From: Gordonia westfalica
GTDB lineage: Bacteria > Actinomycetota > Actinomycetes > Mycobacteriales > Mycobacteriaceae
DNA length: 64,000 nucleotides
Direction: 5' to 3'
Assembly (NCBI RefSeq): GCF_900105725.1
Contig: NZ_FNLM01000034.1
Location: 2,666,001-2,730,000 of the forward strand
The notes under the pieces are model-generated. The model saw only the letters and a program-made list of their open reading frames with translations, searched no databases and was not told the origin of the DNA. This document shows positions 15,636-25,016 of this stretch, piece by piece (position 1 is the stretch's first letter; the number at the start of each line of letters is the position of its first letter). The translations under genes were made by a program, and so were the position numbers.

Positions 15636-17002
15636 CAGTTGCCTCCCCGGGGTCGCGGGGTGGTCGACTTGGTGGTCGACGACGATGCGGGTGCACGTGC
15701 GGCCGGCGGCGCGGGTGCCCGCGAGGACGACGGGGTGCCGAGCTCGGGATCGGGGTTACCCGGGACCGTGCCGGGGACCGGCGCCCGCTGCAGCTTGTTG
15801 TTGCTCATGATGCCGAAGGGCAGCACCGGAAGCAGCGGCTCGAGCACGCCGTCGGTGATCTGCTTGCCCAGGGCCTCACACTGGCTGATCAGCGGTCGGA
15901 GCGTGTTGCTGAACTGCGTGGCCTGCGGGTTGCCCGGGAGCAGCTGACCGAGATCGAGCAGTCGGCACTGGGCGCCGATCAGGTCCTGCAGATCCGGGAT
16001 CGTCAGACGCATCGCCAGGGTTCCCGACTCCGCGTCGTAGGCGTTGATCAGGTTGCTGATGGTGACCGGCAGAACGGTGAGGACCTCTTTGAGGTTGGTC
16101 TTCTGGTCGAGCAGCGCCTGCGTGGTCGGCTGGAGATCCCTGACGGTCTCGCCGATCTGCTCGCGGTTCTCGTCGAGGAAGCGTGCCACGTCGCCGAGGG
16201 CGATCGACAGCTTGTTCAGCGCCGACGCGAGCTGGTCGCGTTCGCCGGCCAGGAACTGGTTGAACGAGGCCATCTGCGTGTTGAACTGCCGCACCTGGGC
16301 GTCGTTCTCGCGCAGCGCGCCGACGAAGGTGTTGAGGTTCTTGACCGTGTCGAAGAGGTTGCCGCGCGAGTCGCTGAGGGTCGTGGTCGCCTTCGACAGG
16401 TTCTCGATGGCGGCGCCGAGCTTCTCGCCGTTGCCCTCGAGGTTCGCGGCGCCGGTCGCGACGAGTTCGCTCACCGCGCCCTGACGTCCGGTGCCATCCT
16501 GCTTGTTGGCACCGTCGGGACCGAGCGCGTCGGACAGTTCCTTGACGCTGCGGTAGAGCTCGTCGACCTCCACCGGGACCATCGTCTGGTTCACGTCGAG
16601 GGTGATGTCACGCGAGGCCTTCGGCCCACCGGAGTAGGCCGGGGTCAGCTGCACGTAGCGGTCGGCGACCACCGACGGGATCACCTGCACGGCGCGGACG
16701 TCCTGGGGCAGGGTGATGCCGCGGTCGACGGTCATCGTCACCTTCACGGTGTCGCCCTGCGGCGTCACCGAGTCGACCTTGCCCACGGCCACGCCGAGGA
16801 TGCGCACGTCGGAACCGGAGTAGATGCCGACGGAACGCTTGAACGTCGCGGTGATCTTGGTGGTCCCGATCGACGAGAACACCCACCACAGCGCACCGGC
16901 GACGACCAGCGCGATGATCAGGCCGAGGACGAGCGCCACGATGTGGCGGGGTGTGAACCACCGGCCGGGGCCGGAGGTCTGTGTCAGGTCTGGCGCGGTC
17001 AT
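15635..17002 (-). CDS. mceD: MCE-family protein, subunit D position
   Basis: 455 residues: membrane anchor (HIVALVLGLIIALVVAGALW), MCE domain with GSDVRILGVAVGKVDSV, extended helical segment, and a disordered tail rich in Pro, Ala, Ser and Thr (PAPPAARAPASSSTTKST) after residue about 425, a feature common for MceC/MceD proteins. It overlaps mceC by one base (TGATG). Confidence 0.88.
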   Translation of the reverse strand: MTAPDLTQTSGPGRWFTPRHIVALVLGLIIALVVAGALWWVFSSIGTTKITATFKRSVGIYSGSDVRILGVAVGKVDSVTPQGDTVKVTMTVDRGITLPQDVRAVQVIPSVVADRYVQLTPAYSGGPKASRDITLDVNQTMVPVEVDELYRSVKELSDALGPDGANKQDGTGRQGAVSELVATGAANLEGNGEKLGAAIENLSKATTTLSDSRGNLFDTVKNLNTFVGALRENDAQVRQFNTQMASFNQFLAGERDQLASALNKLSIALGDVARFLDENREQIGETVRDLQPTTQALLDQKTNLKEVLTVLPVTISNLINAYDAESGTLAMRLTIPDLQDLIGAQCRLLDLGQLLPGNPQATQFSNTLRPLISQCEALGKQITDGVLEPLLPVLPFGIMSNNKLQRAPVPGTVPGNPDPELGTPSSSRAPAPPAARAPASSSTTKSTTPRPRGGN

Positions 17003-18093
17003 CAGCCTGCCTCCGTTCCGCCGTTGTTCTGGTCCAGCGTCTTGTTCGGCGGACGCGTCGTGTTCTGCTGCGGCAGCGCCGGCGGCAGCAGGTTCACCAC
17101 GGACGACTCGAACCAGCGACCGTTGCCGAGCACGTTGGCGTAGAGCCGATAGAACGGCGCCATGTACTTGATCGAGTCGCGGATGTTCTGGTTCTGGCGC
17201 TGCAACAGCTCGTTGACGCCCTTCAGCGCGTCGAGCGCCGGTCCGATCTGTTCCTCGTTGTCACGCACGATGCCGGTGAGCGAGTCGCCGAGGCTCGTCG
17301 TGCTGGCCAGCAGCGCGGAGATGGCCTGCTGCCGGTTGTTCAGCTCGTCGAGCAGCTGTCCCGCACCGGCGATCAGGCGCACGAACTCCTCGTTGCGATC
17401 GGCCAGGAGCCTCGAGGTGTCCTTGGTCGCGGCGAGGAGCTTCTGCACCTCCTGGTCGCGGCTGGCGATCGTGTTCGACAGCCGGGCCAGGCCGTCGAGG
17501 GCCGGGCCGGTGGTGCCGGCGGTGCCCGAGAAGGCGTCGGACAGCACGCGCATCGACTCGGCCAGCTGATCGTTGTCGAAGTCCTCGATCTGATTCGTCG
17601 CGGCCGAGAACGCCTCGATGACGTCGTAGGGCGCGACCGTGTCGGTCAGCGGGACGTCGGGATCGGCGGGTTCGCTGCCGCGCGGGTTCAGCGACAGGAA
17701 CTTCTGGCCCAGGATCGTCTTGATCTGGATCGAGGCCTGCGTCTGGTTGCCGATCCAGGTGTTCTCCACCTTGAAGGTGACGTCGACGCGGTCGCCGTTG
17801 AGCTTCACGTCGTCGACCTCGCCGACCTTCACGCCGGCGACACGCACCTCGTTACCGGGCTTCAGCCCGGCGGCCTCACTGAACTTCGCGGTGTAGCGGG
17901 CGCCCGCGCCCAGCAGCGGGACGTCGGTCAGGTAGAACGCGCTGAGTCCGAGCATCATCAGGACCAGGATGCCGATGGCACCGATGCTCACCGGGCTGCG
18001 TCGCCCACCGAAACGGCGATGGGGGTGCTGCGCCTTCGCCGGCTTCTGCCCGGCGTCGTTCGTGTTGTCGGCGTTCGTGTTGTCGTCTGCCAT
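17002..18093 (-). CDS. mceC: MCE-family protein, subunit C position
   Basis: 363 residues: short polar N-terminus, anchor (VSIGAIGILVLMMLGLSAFY), MCE domain (GNEVRVAGVKVGEVDDV), helical region. The ATG at 18093 is chosen because GGGGGG lies eight bases upstream. A GTG at 18102 overlapping the mceB stop as GTGA is the alternative, and an open frame continues to 18237 inside mceB without a start signal. Confidence 0.87.
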   Translation of the reverse strand: MADDNTNADNTNDAGQKPAKAQHPHRRFGGRRSPVSIGAIGILVLMMLGLSAFYLTDVPLLGAGARYTAKFSEAAGLKPGNEVRVAGVKVGEVDDVKLNGDRVDVTFKVENTWIGNQTQASIQIKTILGQKFLSLNPRGSEPADPDVPLTDTVAPYDVIEAFSAATNQIEDFDNDQLAESMRVLSDAFSGTAGTTGPALDGLARLSNTIASRDQEVQKLLAATKDTSRLLADRNEEFVRLIAGAGQLLDELNNRQQAISALLASTTSLGDSLTGIVRDNEEQIGPALDALKGVNELLQRQNQNIRDSIKYMAPFYRLYANVLGNGRWFESSVVNLLPPALPQQNTTRPPNKTLDQNNGGTEAG

Positions 18094-18098
18094 CGTGG

Positions 18099-19181
18099 TC
18101 ACCCCCCTGGCTTCTCGTCGGCCCAGCAGCGGGTTGCCGCGCTGGTGTAGAGCACGTGATTGATGTCGGGCAGCGGGACCACCGGCTGGGTCAGCAGCGG
18201 CGACTTGCCGTTGCCGGCCACCACGTCGATGCCGCACAGATAGAACTGGAACCAGGAGCCGAAGGTCGCGGCCCGGCCGATCTTCTGCGCCTTGATCGGC
18301 AGGTTGGTCAGCGTCTCCTCGATGTCCGCGTCACGCTTGTTGATCTGGTCGGCGAGCGACTTCAGACCGGCGATGTCGCCCTGGATGGACGGCCGCGTCG
18401 CGCCGAGGATGTTCGCGGTGACCGAGGTCAGGCCGGACACCGAGGTGATCGCCGATCCCACCGAACCGCGCTGCCCCGCAAGGCCGGTCACGAGCTTCTC
18501 GGTGTTGTCGAGGAGGCTGGTGAACTGCTCGTCGTTGCGGTTGACGGTGTCGAGGACCTTGGTGAGGTTCCCGATCAGTTCACCGATGACCTTGTCCTTG
18601 TCCGCGATCGCGTTCGTCAGGTCCGCGGTGTCGCTGACCAGGCGCGTGATCGAGCCGCCCTGCCCGTCGAAGATCGCGATGATCTGCTCGGTCAGCTTGT
18701 TGACGTCCTCGGCCGACAGCTGCTGGAACAGCGGGCGGAACCCGTTGAACAGTTCGGTGAGGTTCACCGGCGGATGCGTGTCGGTGCTGCCGGGTTCCAG
18801 ACCGAAGGTGTGTCCCTGCGGCACGGTCTGCGACGGGTCACCCGCTCCCCGCTCGAGGCCGAGGTATCGCAGCCCGGTGAGATTCCGGTAGCGGATGTAG
18901 AGCTGGGTTCCGTCCGGCAACCGGTCGCGGTCGACGTTGAACGAGACCATCGCCCGGTTGCGGTCGTAGACCTCGACCTTCTTCACCTGTCCCACCCGGA
19001 CGCCCGCGATGCGGACGTCGTCTCCGGCGTTCAGCAGCGTGGCGTCGGAGAAGACGGCCTTGAACTCGGCACCGCCGTCACCACCGGCGTTCGCGATGGT
19101 GAGCGCGAGCAGGCTGGTGGTGACCACGGTGACCACCGCGAAGATGATCAGCTTGACCAGGGGCGCGACGATCGACCTCAT
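18099..19181 (-). CDS. mceB: MCE-family protein, subunit B position
   Basis: 360 residues: anchor (LIIFAVVTVVTTSLLALTIA), MCE domain (GDDVRIAGVRVGQVKKVEV), helical region, and a C-terminus with two Cys (FYLCGIDVV, TRCWADEKPGG) as is typical of MceB. Overlaps mceA by four bases (ATGA). Confidence 0.88.
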   Translation of the reverse strand: MRSIVAPLVKLIIFAVVTVVTTSLLALTIANAGGDGGAEFKAVFSDATLLNAGDDVRIAGVRVGQVKKVEVYDRNRAMVSFNVDRDRLPDGTQLYIRYRNLTGLRYLGLERGAGDPSQTVPQGHTFGLEPGSTDTHPPVNLTELFNGFRPLFQQLSAEDVNKLTEQIIAIFDGQGGSITRLVSDTADLTNAIADKDKVIGELIGNLTKVLDTVNRNDEQFTSLLDNTEKLVTGLAGQRGSVGSAITSVSGLTSVTANILGATRPSIQGDIAGLKSLADQINKRDADIEETLTNLPIKAQKIGRAATFGSWFQFYLCGIDVVAGNGKSPLLTQPVVPLPDINHVLYTSAATRCWADEKPGG

Positions 19182-20509
19182 TTGATGTCGACCTTCGCTC
19201 CCTGGAGGGCGCCGCCGGCGATCATGGTGACCCAGGTCGGCACCGACTCCGGCGACTCACCGGTGGTCGCGCCGTAGATGACCTGCAGCTGCTTGCGGTA
19301 GTCCGGGTCGTCGAACGGGTTGGGCTTCACCGTTCCCGCGGGGATGCCGCTGAACTGCGGCTGCGGGAGTTGCTTGACGGTCCGCGGACCCGCGTTGCGT
19401 GACGGCGGCTGGTAGCTGCCGTCGGCGAGGCCGCCACCCGGGTACTGCGGGAACGGGCGACCGTTTTTGGCGGGCTCGTAGCACACGGCGGGCGGGTCGA
19501 GATCCATGAAACGGGGTTCGTCCTGGTTCGGTAGGTAACGGCCACGGGGGTTGACGAACTGCAGGTTCACGCGCACACCGGGGTTCTTGGTGCCCTCGCC
19601 CACGATGTTGCGTGACTCGGGGATCAGACCCGCGAAGTTGCGGAACGTGCAGACGAACGTCGGGGACTGCTTGGCCAGCCCGACGAGCAGTTGCTCGGAG
19701 TCGACGAACAGGTCGATCAGGTCGGTGCGGTTCTGGCGCAGCCATCCGGTGAGGTCGTCGGACGCCACACCGAGGGTCGCAATCAGTGTCCGCAGATCGC
19801 TCTGCCGTTCGACGATGGTGTTCGACGTGGTGCGGAACGAGTCCAGCGCATCGACGACGTCGGGCAGTGCCTGCGAGTAGGTCCGTGAGAAGGACGCCAG
19901 GCCCTCGAGTGTGCCCTCGAGATCGGGCAGGTTCCGGTTGACCGCGACGAAGATCTGGTCGAGCTCCTCGAGCGTCGTGCCGAGCTGCTCACCGCGTCCC
20001 GACAACGCCTTCGACAGCGAGGTGAGTGTCGCGTTGAGGTCCTGCGGCGGGATGGCCTCGAGTACCGGCAGGAGCTTGTCGAACAACTGCTGGACCTCGA
20101 GGGCGTTGCCGCTCTGATCGGTCTCGATCGTCGCGCCGTTGGTCAGGGTCGGACCGTTGTTGTCCTCGGGGACCTGCAGCGCGACGTACCGCTCGCCGAA
20201 GAGGGTCTTGGGCAGGATGCGCGCGGTCGTCTTGTCCGACAGTTCCTTCGCCTTGGTCGGGTCGAGGCCGAGGATCACCTCGACCGACCCGTCGGGCGCG
20301 GGCTTGACCTCGCGGACCTCGCCGACGACCATGCCGCGCGCCTTCACGTCGGCGTTCGCGGGCAGCGCGTTGCCGGTGGAGTCGGTCAGCAGGGTGACGT
20401 CGGTGAAGTCTTGGAAGGTCTTGTTGAACTTGGTGATGGTCGCGGTGAGGAACAGCGCGACCACGAGAAAGAAGACCAAGCCGAGCAGCCGTCGGCGCAG
20501 GACCGGCAT
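19178..20509 (-). CDS. mceA: MCE-family protein, subunit A position
   Basis: 443 residues: anchor (LLGLVFFLVVALFLTATI), MCE domain with a TLLTDSTGNALPANADVKARG opening and GMVVGEVREV, helical region, and a Cys-containing C-terminal domain. First MCE subunit of the operon; three bases separate it from yrbEB. The imported lipid is not evident from the sequence. Confidence 0.88.
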   Translation of the reverse strand: MPVLRRRLLGLVFFLVVALFLTATITKFNKTFQDFTDVTLLTDSTGNALPANADVKARGMVVGEVREVKPAPDGSVEVILGLDPTKAKELSDKTTARILPKTLFGERYVALQVPEDNNGPTLTNGATIETDQSGNALEVQQLFDKLLPVLEAIPPQDLNATLTSLSKALSGRGEQLGTTLEELDQIFVAVNRNLPDLEGTLEGLASFSRTYSQALPDVVDALDSFRTTSNTIVERQSDLRTLIATLGVASDDLTGWLRQNRTDLIDLFVDSEQLLVGLAKQSPTFVCTFRNFAGLIPESRNIVGEGTKNPGVRVNLQFVNPRGRYLPNQDEPRFMDLDPPAVCYEPAKNGRPFPQYPGGGLADGSYQPPSRNAGPRTVKQLPQPQFSGIPAGTVKPNPFDDPDYRKQLQVIYGATTGESPESVPTWVTMIAGGALQGAKVDIK

Positions 20510-20512
20510 CCG

Positions 20513-21394
20513 CTAACCCCCCACTCGCACGGTCGTCGTGGTGCCCCAGATCGCGAGTCCCAGGAAGAAGTCGAGGATCGCGATGAGGACCAACGCCGCT
20601 CGGACCGCGTGACCCACGGCCACGCCCACACCTGCGGGGCCACCGGATGCGTAGTAGCCGTAGTAGCAGTGCACCAGGATGATCACGAAGGCGAAGACCA
20701 GCACCTTGCCGAACGACCAGAGCACGTCGGCCGGTGGCAGGAACAGGTTGAAGTAGTGGTCGTATGAACCGCCCGACTGCCCGTTGAAGACCGTCGTCAC
20801 CACACGTGACGCGAGGTACGCCGAGAGCAGGCCGAGGACGTACAGCGGGATGACGGCGATGAAGCCGGCGATCACGCGGGTCGACACCAGGAACGGGATC
20901 GACGGCACGGCCATCGTCTCGAGGGCGTCGATCTCCTCCGAGATCCGCATGGCACCGAGCTGTGCGGTGAAACCACAGCCGACGGTCGCGGACAGGGCGA
21001 GGCCCGCGACGAGGGGCGCGACCTCACGGGTGTTGACGTAGGCCGACAGGAAGCCGGTCAGCGCCTGGGACCCGATCTGGTCGAGTGCGGCGTAACCCTG
21101 GAGGCCGACGACGACGCCGGTGAAGCCCGACATCAGGACCATCACGCCGATGGTTCCGCCGATGACCGCGAGTCCGCCCGAACCGAAGGCGACCTCGGCG
21201 AGCAGGCGCAGGACCTCACGGGTGTAGTGCACCAGCGTCTTCGGCATCCACGCGAGCGTGCGGCCGTAGAATGACATCTGCTCACCGGCACCGTCGAGCA
21301 CCTTGAGCGGTTTGCCCAGCTGTTTGCGGGCCTCGTACATGTAGTACTCGGGCCTGCTCTTGGCGATCGTCACGCCGCCGCCACCTTCGGTCAC
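20513..21394 (-). CDS. yrbEB: Mce permease YrbE subunit B
   Basis: 293 residues, integral membrane permease of the MlaE/YrbE family with several hydrophobic helices and the family signature EEIDALETMAVPSIPFLVSTR on a cytoplasmic loop that contacts the ATPase. Start is a GTG at 21394 behind GGGGAG. It pairs with YrbEA and the ATPase MceG to energise lipid import through the MCE tunnel. One base separates it from yrbEA. Confidence 0.92.
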   Translation of the reverse strand: MTEGGGGVTIAKSRPEYYMYEARKQLGKPLKVLDGAGEQMSFYGRTLAWMPKTLVHYTREVLRLLAEVAFGSGGLAVIGGTIGVMVLMSGFTGVVVGLQGYAALDQIGSQALTGFLSAYVNTREVAPLVAGLALSATVGCGFTAQLGAMRISEEIDALETMAVPSIPFLVSTRVIAGFIAVIPLYVLGLLSAYLASRVVTTVFNGQSGGSYDHYFNLFLPPADVLWSFGKVLVFAFVIILVHCYYGYYASGGPAGVGVAVGHAVRAALVLIAILDFFLGLAIWGTTTTVRVGG

Positions 21395-21395
21395 G

Positions 21396-22202
21396 CTAGC
21401 TCCCCTTCGGTGGGACGATCTGCAGGTAGACCGCCGTGATGATCAGGTTGGCGAGGAACAGCAGCAGGAATGTGATGACGACGCTCTGGTTGACGGCGTC
21501 ACCCACACCCTTCGGGCCACCCTTGGGGTTGAGGCCCTTGTAAGCGGCGACGACACCGGCGAGCACACCGAAGATGGCTGCCTTCAGGGTCGACACGTAC
21601 AGGTCGGGCAGCTGGGCGAGCGCACCGAACGACGCCAGGTAGGCGCCCGGGGTGCCGCCCTGCACCACCACGTTGAAGAAGTAACCACCACCGATGCCGA
21701 TCACGGCGACCAGGCCGTTGAGCAGCATCGCGACCAGGACCATGGCCAGCACGCGTGGGACCACCAGGCGCTGAATGGGGTTGATGCCCAGCACCTCCAT
21801 GGCGTCGATCTCCTCGCGGATGGTGCGCGAACCGAGGTCGGCGGCAACCGCCGACCCGGCCGCACCCGCGATGAGGAGCGAGGTCACGAGCGGTGATCCC
21901 TGCTGGATGACCACCAGCACGCTGGCCGCACCGGTGTACGACTCGGCGCCGAGCTGTTTGATCAGCGAGCCCGTCTGCAACGAGACGATCGCGCCGAACG
22001 GGATCGCGATCAGAGCAGTGGGCAGGATCGTCACACTGGCGATGAACCACGCCTGCTGGATGAACTCCCGCCACTGGAACGGGCGCACAAAGGTCTGGCG
22101 TGCAACATCGACGAAGAGCTGAACAATGTTGCCGGTCTGGGCTAGAGCGCCTGTTCCGGCTTGCGCGATTCGGTCGACGCCACGCGTGGTGGCACTGGTC
22201 AT
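21396..22202 (-). CDS. yrbEA: Mce permease YrbE subunit A
   Basis: 268 residues, MlaE/YrbE family with the motif REEIDAMEVLGINPIQRLV and five to six hydrophobic segments. Second gene of the operon, two bases behind mceG. It forms the membrane channel with YrbEB. Confidence 0.92.
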   Translation of the reverse strand: MTSATTRGVDRIAQAGTGALAQTGNIVQLFVDVARQTFVRPFQWREFIQQAWFIASVTILPTALIAIPFGAIVSLQTGSLIKQLGAESYTGAASVLVVIQQGSPLVTSLLIAGAAGSAVAADLGSRTIREEIDAMEVLGINPIQRLVVPRVLAMVLVAMLLNGLVAVIGIGGGYFFNVVVQGGTPGAYLASFGALAQLPDLYVSTLKAAIFGVLAGVVAAYKGLNPKGGPKGVGDAVNQSVVITFLLLFLANLIITAVYLQIVPPKGS

Positions 22203-22204
22203 TC

Positions 22205-23437
22205 CTAGGTGGTCCGCCCTTCGTTCCCGTCAGCAGCACGATGACTGGGCTTGGTCAGTGCGTCGCCGCCACCGGGCGTCTGCCACTGTTCGGTCGGCGC
22301 ATCGCTGCCGCCGTAGTCGATGACGTCGGTCTTGGCGTCGGCCACCGCGACGTTGCCTGCGGGCGCGCTGGTCCACTCGTCGGAACCGGAACCGGAGTTG
22401 TGCCGGCCTCCGGCCATGTCCGCCGCGTGGGCGCGACTCTCCTCGCGGATCTGGTCTTCCTGCTCCTGGCTGCGGCGGATCGCCTCCTGCGCATTCGCCG
22501 GGAGGTCCGGCAGCATCGCGTGGACGCGCTCGCGGTGACGGGCGATCGCCTTGCGCTCGGGCATACCGGGATTCGGCTGCACCTGCGGGATGATCTCGGT
22601 GAAGTCCTCCTTGGTACCACCACCGGAGATACCCGCGGCCTGCATGGCCTCTTCCTGCTTCTGGACGGCCTCGTCCTTCTCCTCCGACATACCGATCGGA
22701 CCGAACCGGTCACCGGAGAGGAACTGCTTGACCACCGGCTGCTCCGAGGTGAGCAACTGCTCACGCGGACCGAACATCACCAACTCCTTGCGGAACAACA
22801 TGCCGATGTTGTCCGGGATCGTCCGCGCGATGTTGATGTTGTGCGTCACGATCAGGATCGTCGCGTCGATCTGCGCGTTGATGTCGATCAACAACTGCGA
22901 GATGTAAGCGGTACGCACCGGATCCAGACCCGAGTCCGGCTCGTCGCACAGGATGATCTGCGGGTCCAGCACCAGCGCACGCGCCAGCCCGGCACGCTTG
23001 CGCATACCGCCGGAGATCTCACCGGGAAGCTTGTCCTCGGCACCGGTCAGACCGACCAGGTCGATCTTCTCCATCACGATGTCGCGGACCTCGTTCTCCT
23101 TCTTCTTCGTGTGCTCACGAAGCGGGAACGCGATGTTGTCGAACAGGCTCATCGAGCCGAACAGGGCGCCGTCCTGAAACAGCACACCGAACAGCTTGCG
23201 GATCTCGTACAGCTCCTTGGCCGAACACTGCGTGATGTCGGTGCCATCGATGATCACCGAACCCTGCTCGGGATGCAGCAGACCGATCAAGGTCTTCAGG
23301 AACACCGACTTACCGGTACCCGACGGACCGAGCAGCGCGGAGACTTCCCCCTCCGGGAGGGTCAGAGTGACATCACGCCAAATGTTCTGAGAACCGAACG
23401 ACTTGGTGAGCCCCTCGACACTGACCTCTACACCCAC
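22205..23437 (-). CDS. mceG: Mce transporter ATPase MceG (Mkl)
   Basis: 410-residue ABC ATPase: Walker A GPSGTGKS, signature LPGEISGGMRKRAGLARAL, Walker B IILCDEPDSGLD, His switch VTHN. The MlaF-like body ends near residue 280 and is followed by a C-terminal extension of about 130 residues, charged then Gly/Pro-rich; mycobacterial MceG also has a shorter extension used for stability and permease contact. The GTG at 23437 is preferred because GGAGGAA lies just upstream; an open frame continues to 23491. In M. tuberculosis mkl stands alone near rplL; here it heads a complete mce operon. Confidence 0.92.
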   Translation of the reverse strand: MGVEVSVEGLTKSFGSQNIWRDVTLTLPEGEVSALLGPSGTGKSVFLKTLIGLLHPEQGSVIIDGTDITQCSAKELYEIRKLFGVLFQDGALFGSMSLFDNIAFPLREHTKKKENEVRDIVMEKIDLVGLTGAEDKLPGEISGGMRKRAGLARALVLDPQIILCDEPDSGLDPVRTAYISQLLIDINAQIDATILIVTHNINIARTIPDNIGMLFRKELVMFGPREQLLTSEQPVVKQFLSGDRFGPIGMSEEKDEAVQKQEEAMQAAGISGGGTKEDFTEIIPQVQPNPGMPERKAIARHRERVHAMLPDLPANAQEAIRRSQEQEDQIREESRAHAADMAGGRHNSGSGSDEWTSAPAGNVAVADAKTDVIDYGGSDAPTEQWQTPGGGDALTKPSHRAADGNEGRTT

Positions 23438-23582
23438 AACTTCCTCCAGACGATCGCTGCCCCCTAAGGCGGCCACGGTGTGACCGCACACCCACCGGTG
23501 GCATTTGTGGTTGGGGTCACTGTAACCGACCAGAGACCACCAACCATGCGACCGGAGTCACTCAGCGCTTGCGCCCGCGAAA

Positions 23583-23598
23583 GCTACCAGCCGGTAAC
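23583..23598 (-). promoter_or_regulatory. Dyad upstream of the mce operon
   Basis: GCTACCAGCCGGTAAC contains the inverted repeat TACC-N4-GGTA, the size and symmetry of a TetR-family operator, about 150 bases before mceG. On the minus strand TAGCTT at its edge could be a -10 element. The surrounding 385-base gap (23438-23822) holds no gene; its lower-coordinate half is leader sequence of mceG and its upper half holds the repeat listed next. Confidence 0.35.
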
Positions 23599-23713
23599 TC
23601 TCGCTGCGTCGATGACATTAGCCGATGGAACGAAGTGAGGGAAGTCGGACATCAGCGGCGGATGTGATGCCGGACGCAGAGTCCCAGGTCACTCGGGAAG
23701 TGTCCGTTTCGGC

Positions 23714-23775
23714 GATGCGACATCGATCGAACTCGTGCGGCCGAAGCGGCGTCGCACGCGACTTCAATCCGGATC
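23714..23775 (-). repeat. Left repeat flanking the AbiEi/nuclease gene
   Basis: 23751-23775 read on the minus strand gives GATCCGGATTGAAGTCGC followed by GTGCGAC. It matches 23 of 25 bases of the right-hand copy at 24852-24876 in inverted orientation. A diverged second copy (GCGACATCGATCGAACTCG) lies at 23717-23735. Confidence 0.75.
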
Positions 23776-23822
23776 AACGGTGTCCAGCGGTCGGTCAGAA
23801 CCATCCTCAGGAGTACGGTCGA

Positions 23823-24815
23823 TCAGGCTGCGAGCAGTCCGGCCGTCACGAGCCACGGCCGAATGGTCTCGACCAACTGTCCGCGTTCCAGGGTGGCCCA
23901 GGTCCACCGGATCACCACGATTCCCTGCGCGCGAAGTGCGTCCTCTCGCTGCTTCTCGCGAATCAACGCGGCTGCGGCAGTCTCCCCCGGCCGCAACAGC
24001 CGGCCGTACTTCTGCAGACCGTCGAACTCTCCGATGAGGCGTCCGTCCCAGTCGAAGTCTGTCCTCGCCTCGCCACCCGGGATCTTGAAGGTGTGCTGGA
24101 GCCTGGGCGACGGAAGCCCGGCCACAATCATCTGTGCGCGGCTCCAGGATTCTCCGACGCTTTCAGATCTGGCGTCCGCGAATGTCAGAGCGCGCCGTGC
24201 CGTGCCCACGTTCGGCCAGCCGGACCGGTCGTCGAGCAGACCTTTCATCACGGAGACATCTGCCTCCTTGGCGAGTGCCCGGTCGAACACCACAAGCGCC
24301 TGATCGAAGCTGCCCGCCATCGCCACGTCGACGGCCGTGCGCTCGAGGCGGGTCACCGCCACCCCGCCGACCGACACGATCTCGTTCGGCGTCAGGGGGC
24401 CGTTGTGGACGTGGCGGTGGCCACGTACGAACCCGCCACCTCGTGACGGTTTGGTGAGATGGACTCGATCGCGGTCCGGGTGCAGTGTTTCCAGACCGAG
24501 AACCACTGCCGCCGACTCGTGACTCAAGGTGGCAGTGCCCCGGTCACGAGCAGAGGTCGCCACCGCGATGGAACGGTGACGATATAGATGATCGGCACCG
24601 CAAGGACCCTCGAAATCCGGGCTCGCGGCCACCCAGACGCCCGGAGCGAGCCGAAGAAGTCGGCCGCGCCTCAGAGCTCCGGCCACGGTGTCGTCGCCGA
24701 TGCCCACGCGCAGCGTCGCCTCGCGACGGATGAGGCCATGTCTATCAGTGGGGAATCGCTCGACGGGAAACTCGGTCACGAGCTTTGGACGCAGGAGCGT
24801 CGAGTTCGGTTTCAT
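23823..24815 (-). CDS. AbiEi-like winged-helix protein with PD-(D/E)XK nuclease-like C-terminus
   Basis: 330 residues. The N-terminal 60 residues (HGLIRREATLRVGI, then GRLLRLAPGVWVA) fit the winged helix of AbiEi-type antitoxins, and the middle part has LSHESAAVVLGL and VTRLERTAVDVA, also AbiEi-like. The C-terminal 90 residues contain ARTDFDWDGRLIGEFDGLQK and a following REKQREDALRAQGI, i.e. an E...D...ExDGxxK pattern like DUF559/Vsr-fold nucleases. Function is not known; such actinobacterial proteins are annotated as antitoxin-domain proteins without a partner toxin. No toxin gene is next to it. ATG 24815 is chosen since it begins the conserved part; upstream codons to 24980 are translated repeat DNA. 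Confidence 0.65.
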   Translation of the reverse strand: MKPNSTLLRPKLVTEFPVERFPTDRHGLIRREATLRVGIGDDTVAGALRRGRLLRLAPGVWVAASPDFEGPCGADHLYRHRSIAVATSARDRGTATLSHESAAVVLGLETLHPDRDRVHLTKPSRGGGFVRGHRHVHNGPLTPNEIVSVGGVAVTRLERTAVDVAMAGSFDQALVVFDRALAKEADVSVMKGLLDDRSGWPNVGTARRALTFADARSESVGESWSRAQMIVAGLPSPRLQHTFKIPGGEARTDFDWDGRLIGEFDGLQKYGRLLRPGETAAAALIREKQREDALRAQGIVVIRWTWATLERGQLVETIRPWLVTAGLLAA

Positions 24816-24851
24816 CGACGTCCCACCGCGGCCCGTCGGCCCCACACCGAC

Positions 24852-24947
24852 GATCCGGATTGAAGTCGCACGCGACATCACCCCGGCGAGACGACCTCGA
24901 CCGAACGCGCACGACCGGATCGAGTTCGCACGCGACATCAATCCGGG
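24852..24947 (+). repeat. Right repeats flanking the AbiEi/nuclease gene
   Basis: Two related units in direct orientation: 24852-24876 (GATCCGGATTGAAGTCGC, ACGCGAC) and 24915-24947 (CCGGATCGAGTTCGCACGCG, ending CATCAATCCGGG). The first is the inverted partner of 23751-23775. Distances to the gene are similar on both sides (37 and 48 bases). Confidence 0.75.
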
Positions 24948-24965
24948 TCCACCCAAACAGCAACA

Positions 24966-24994
24966 AGCCCGGGACAGCATCGCTGTCCCGGGCT
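24966..24994 (-). terminator. rplJ-rplL terminator
   Basis: Perfect 13-bp stem AGCCCGGGACAGC / GCTGTCCCGGGCT with a three-base loop, 23 bases behind the rplL stop, followed on the minus strand by a T-rich TGTTGCTGTTTG. Strong intrinsic terminator of the ribosomal operon. Confidence 0.85.
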
Positions 24995-25016
24995 CGTGAG
25001 TCGCGTAAGAAGAGTC

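Noticed and set aside
11270..23437. Assignment of this mce operon to cholesterol import (Mce4)
   Set aside because: No steroid-degradation genes or regulator sites are in the neighbourhood, and the subunits cannot be typed without a phylogeny.
23823..24980. Longer start of the AbiEi/nuclease protein at 24980 and a toxin-antitoxin pair
   Set aside because: The extra N-terminal residues are translated repeat DNA (repeated MSRA-x-SIR) and no second gene is present.
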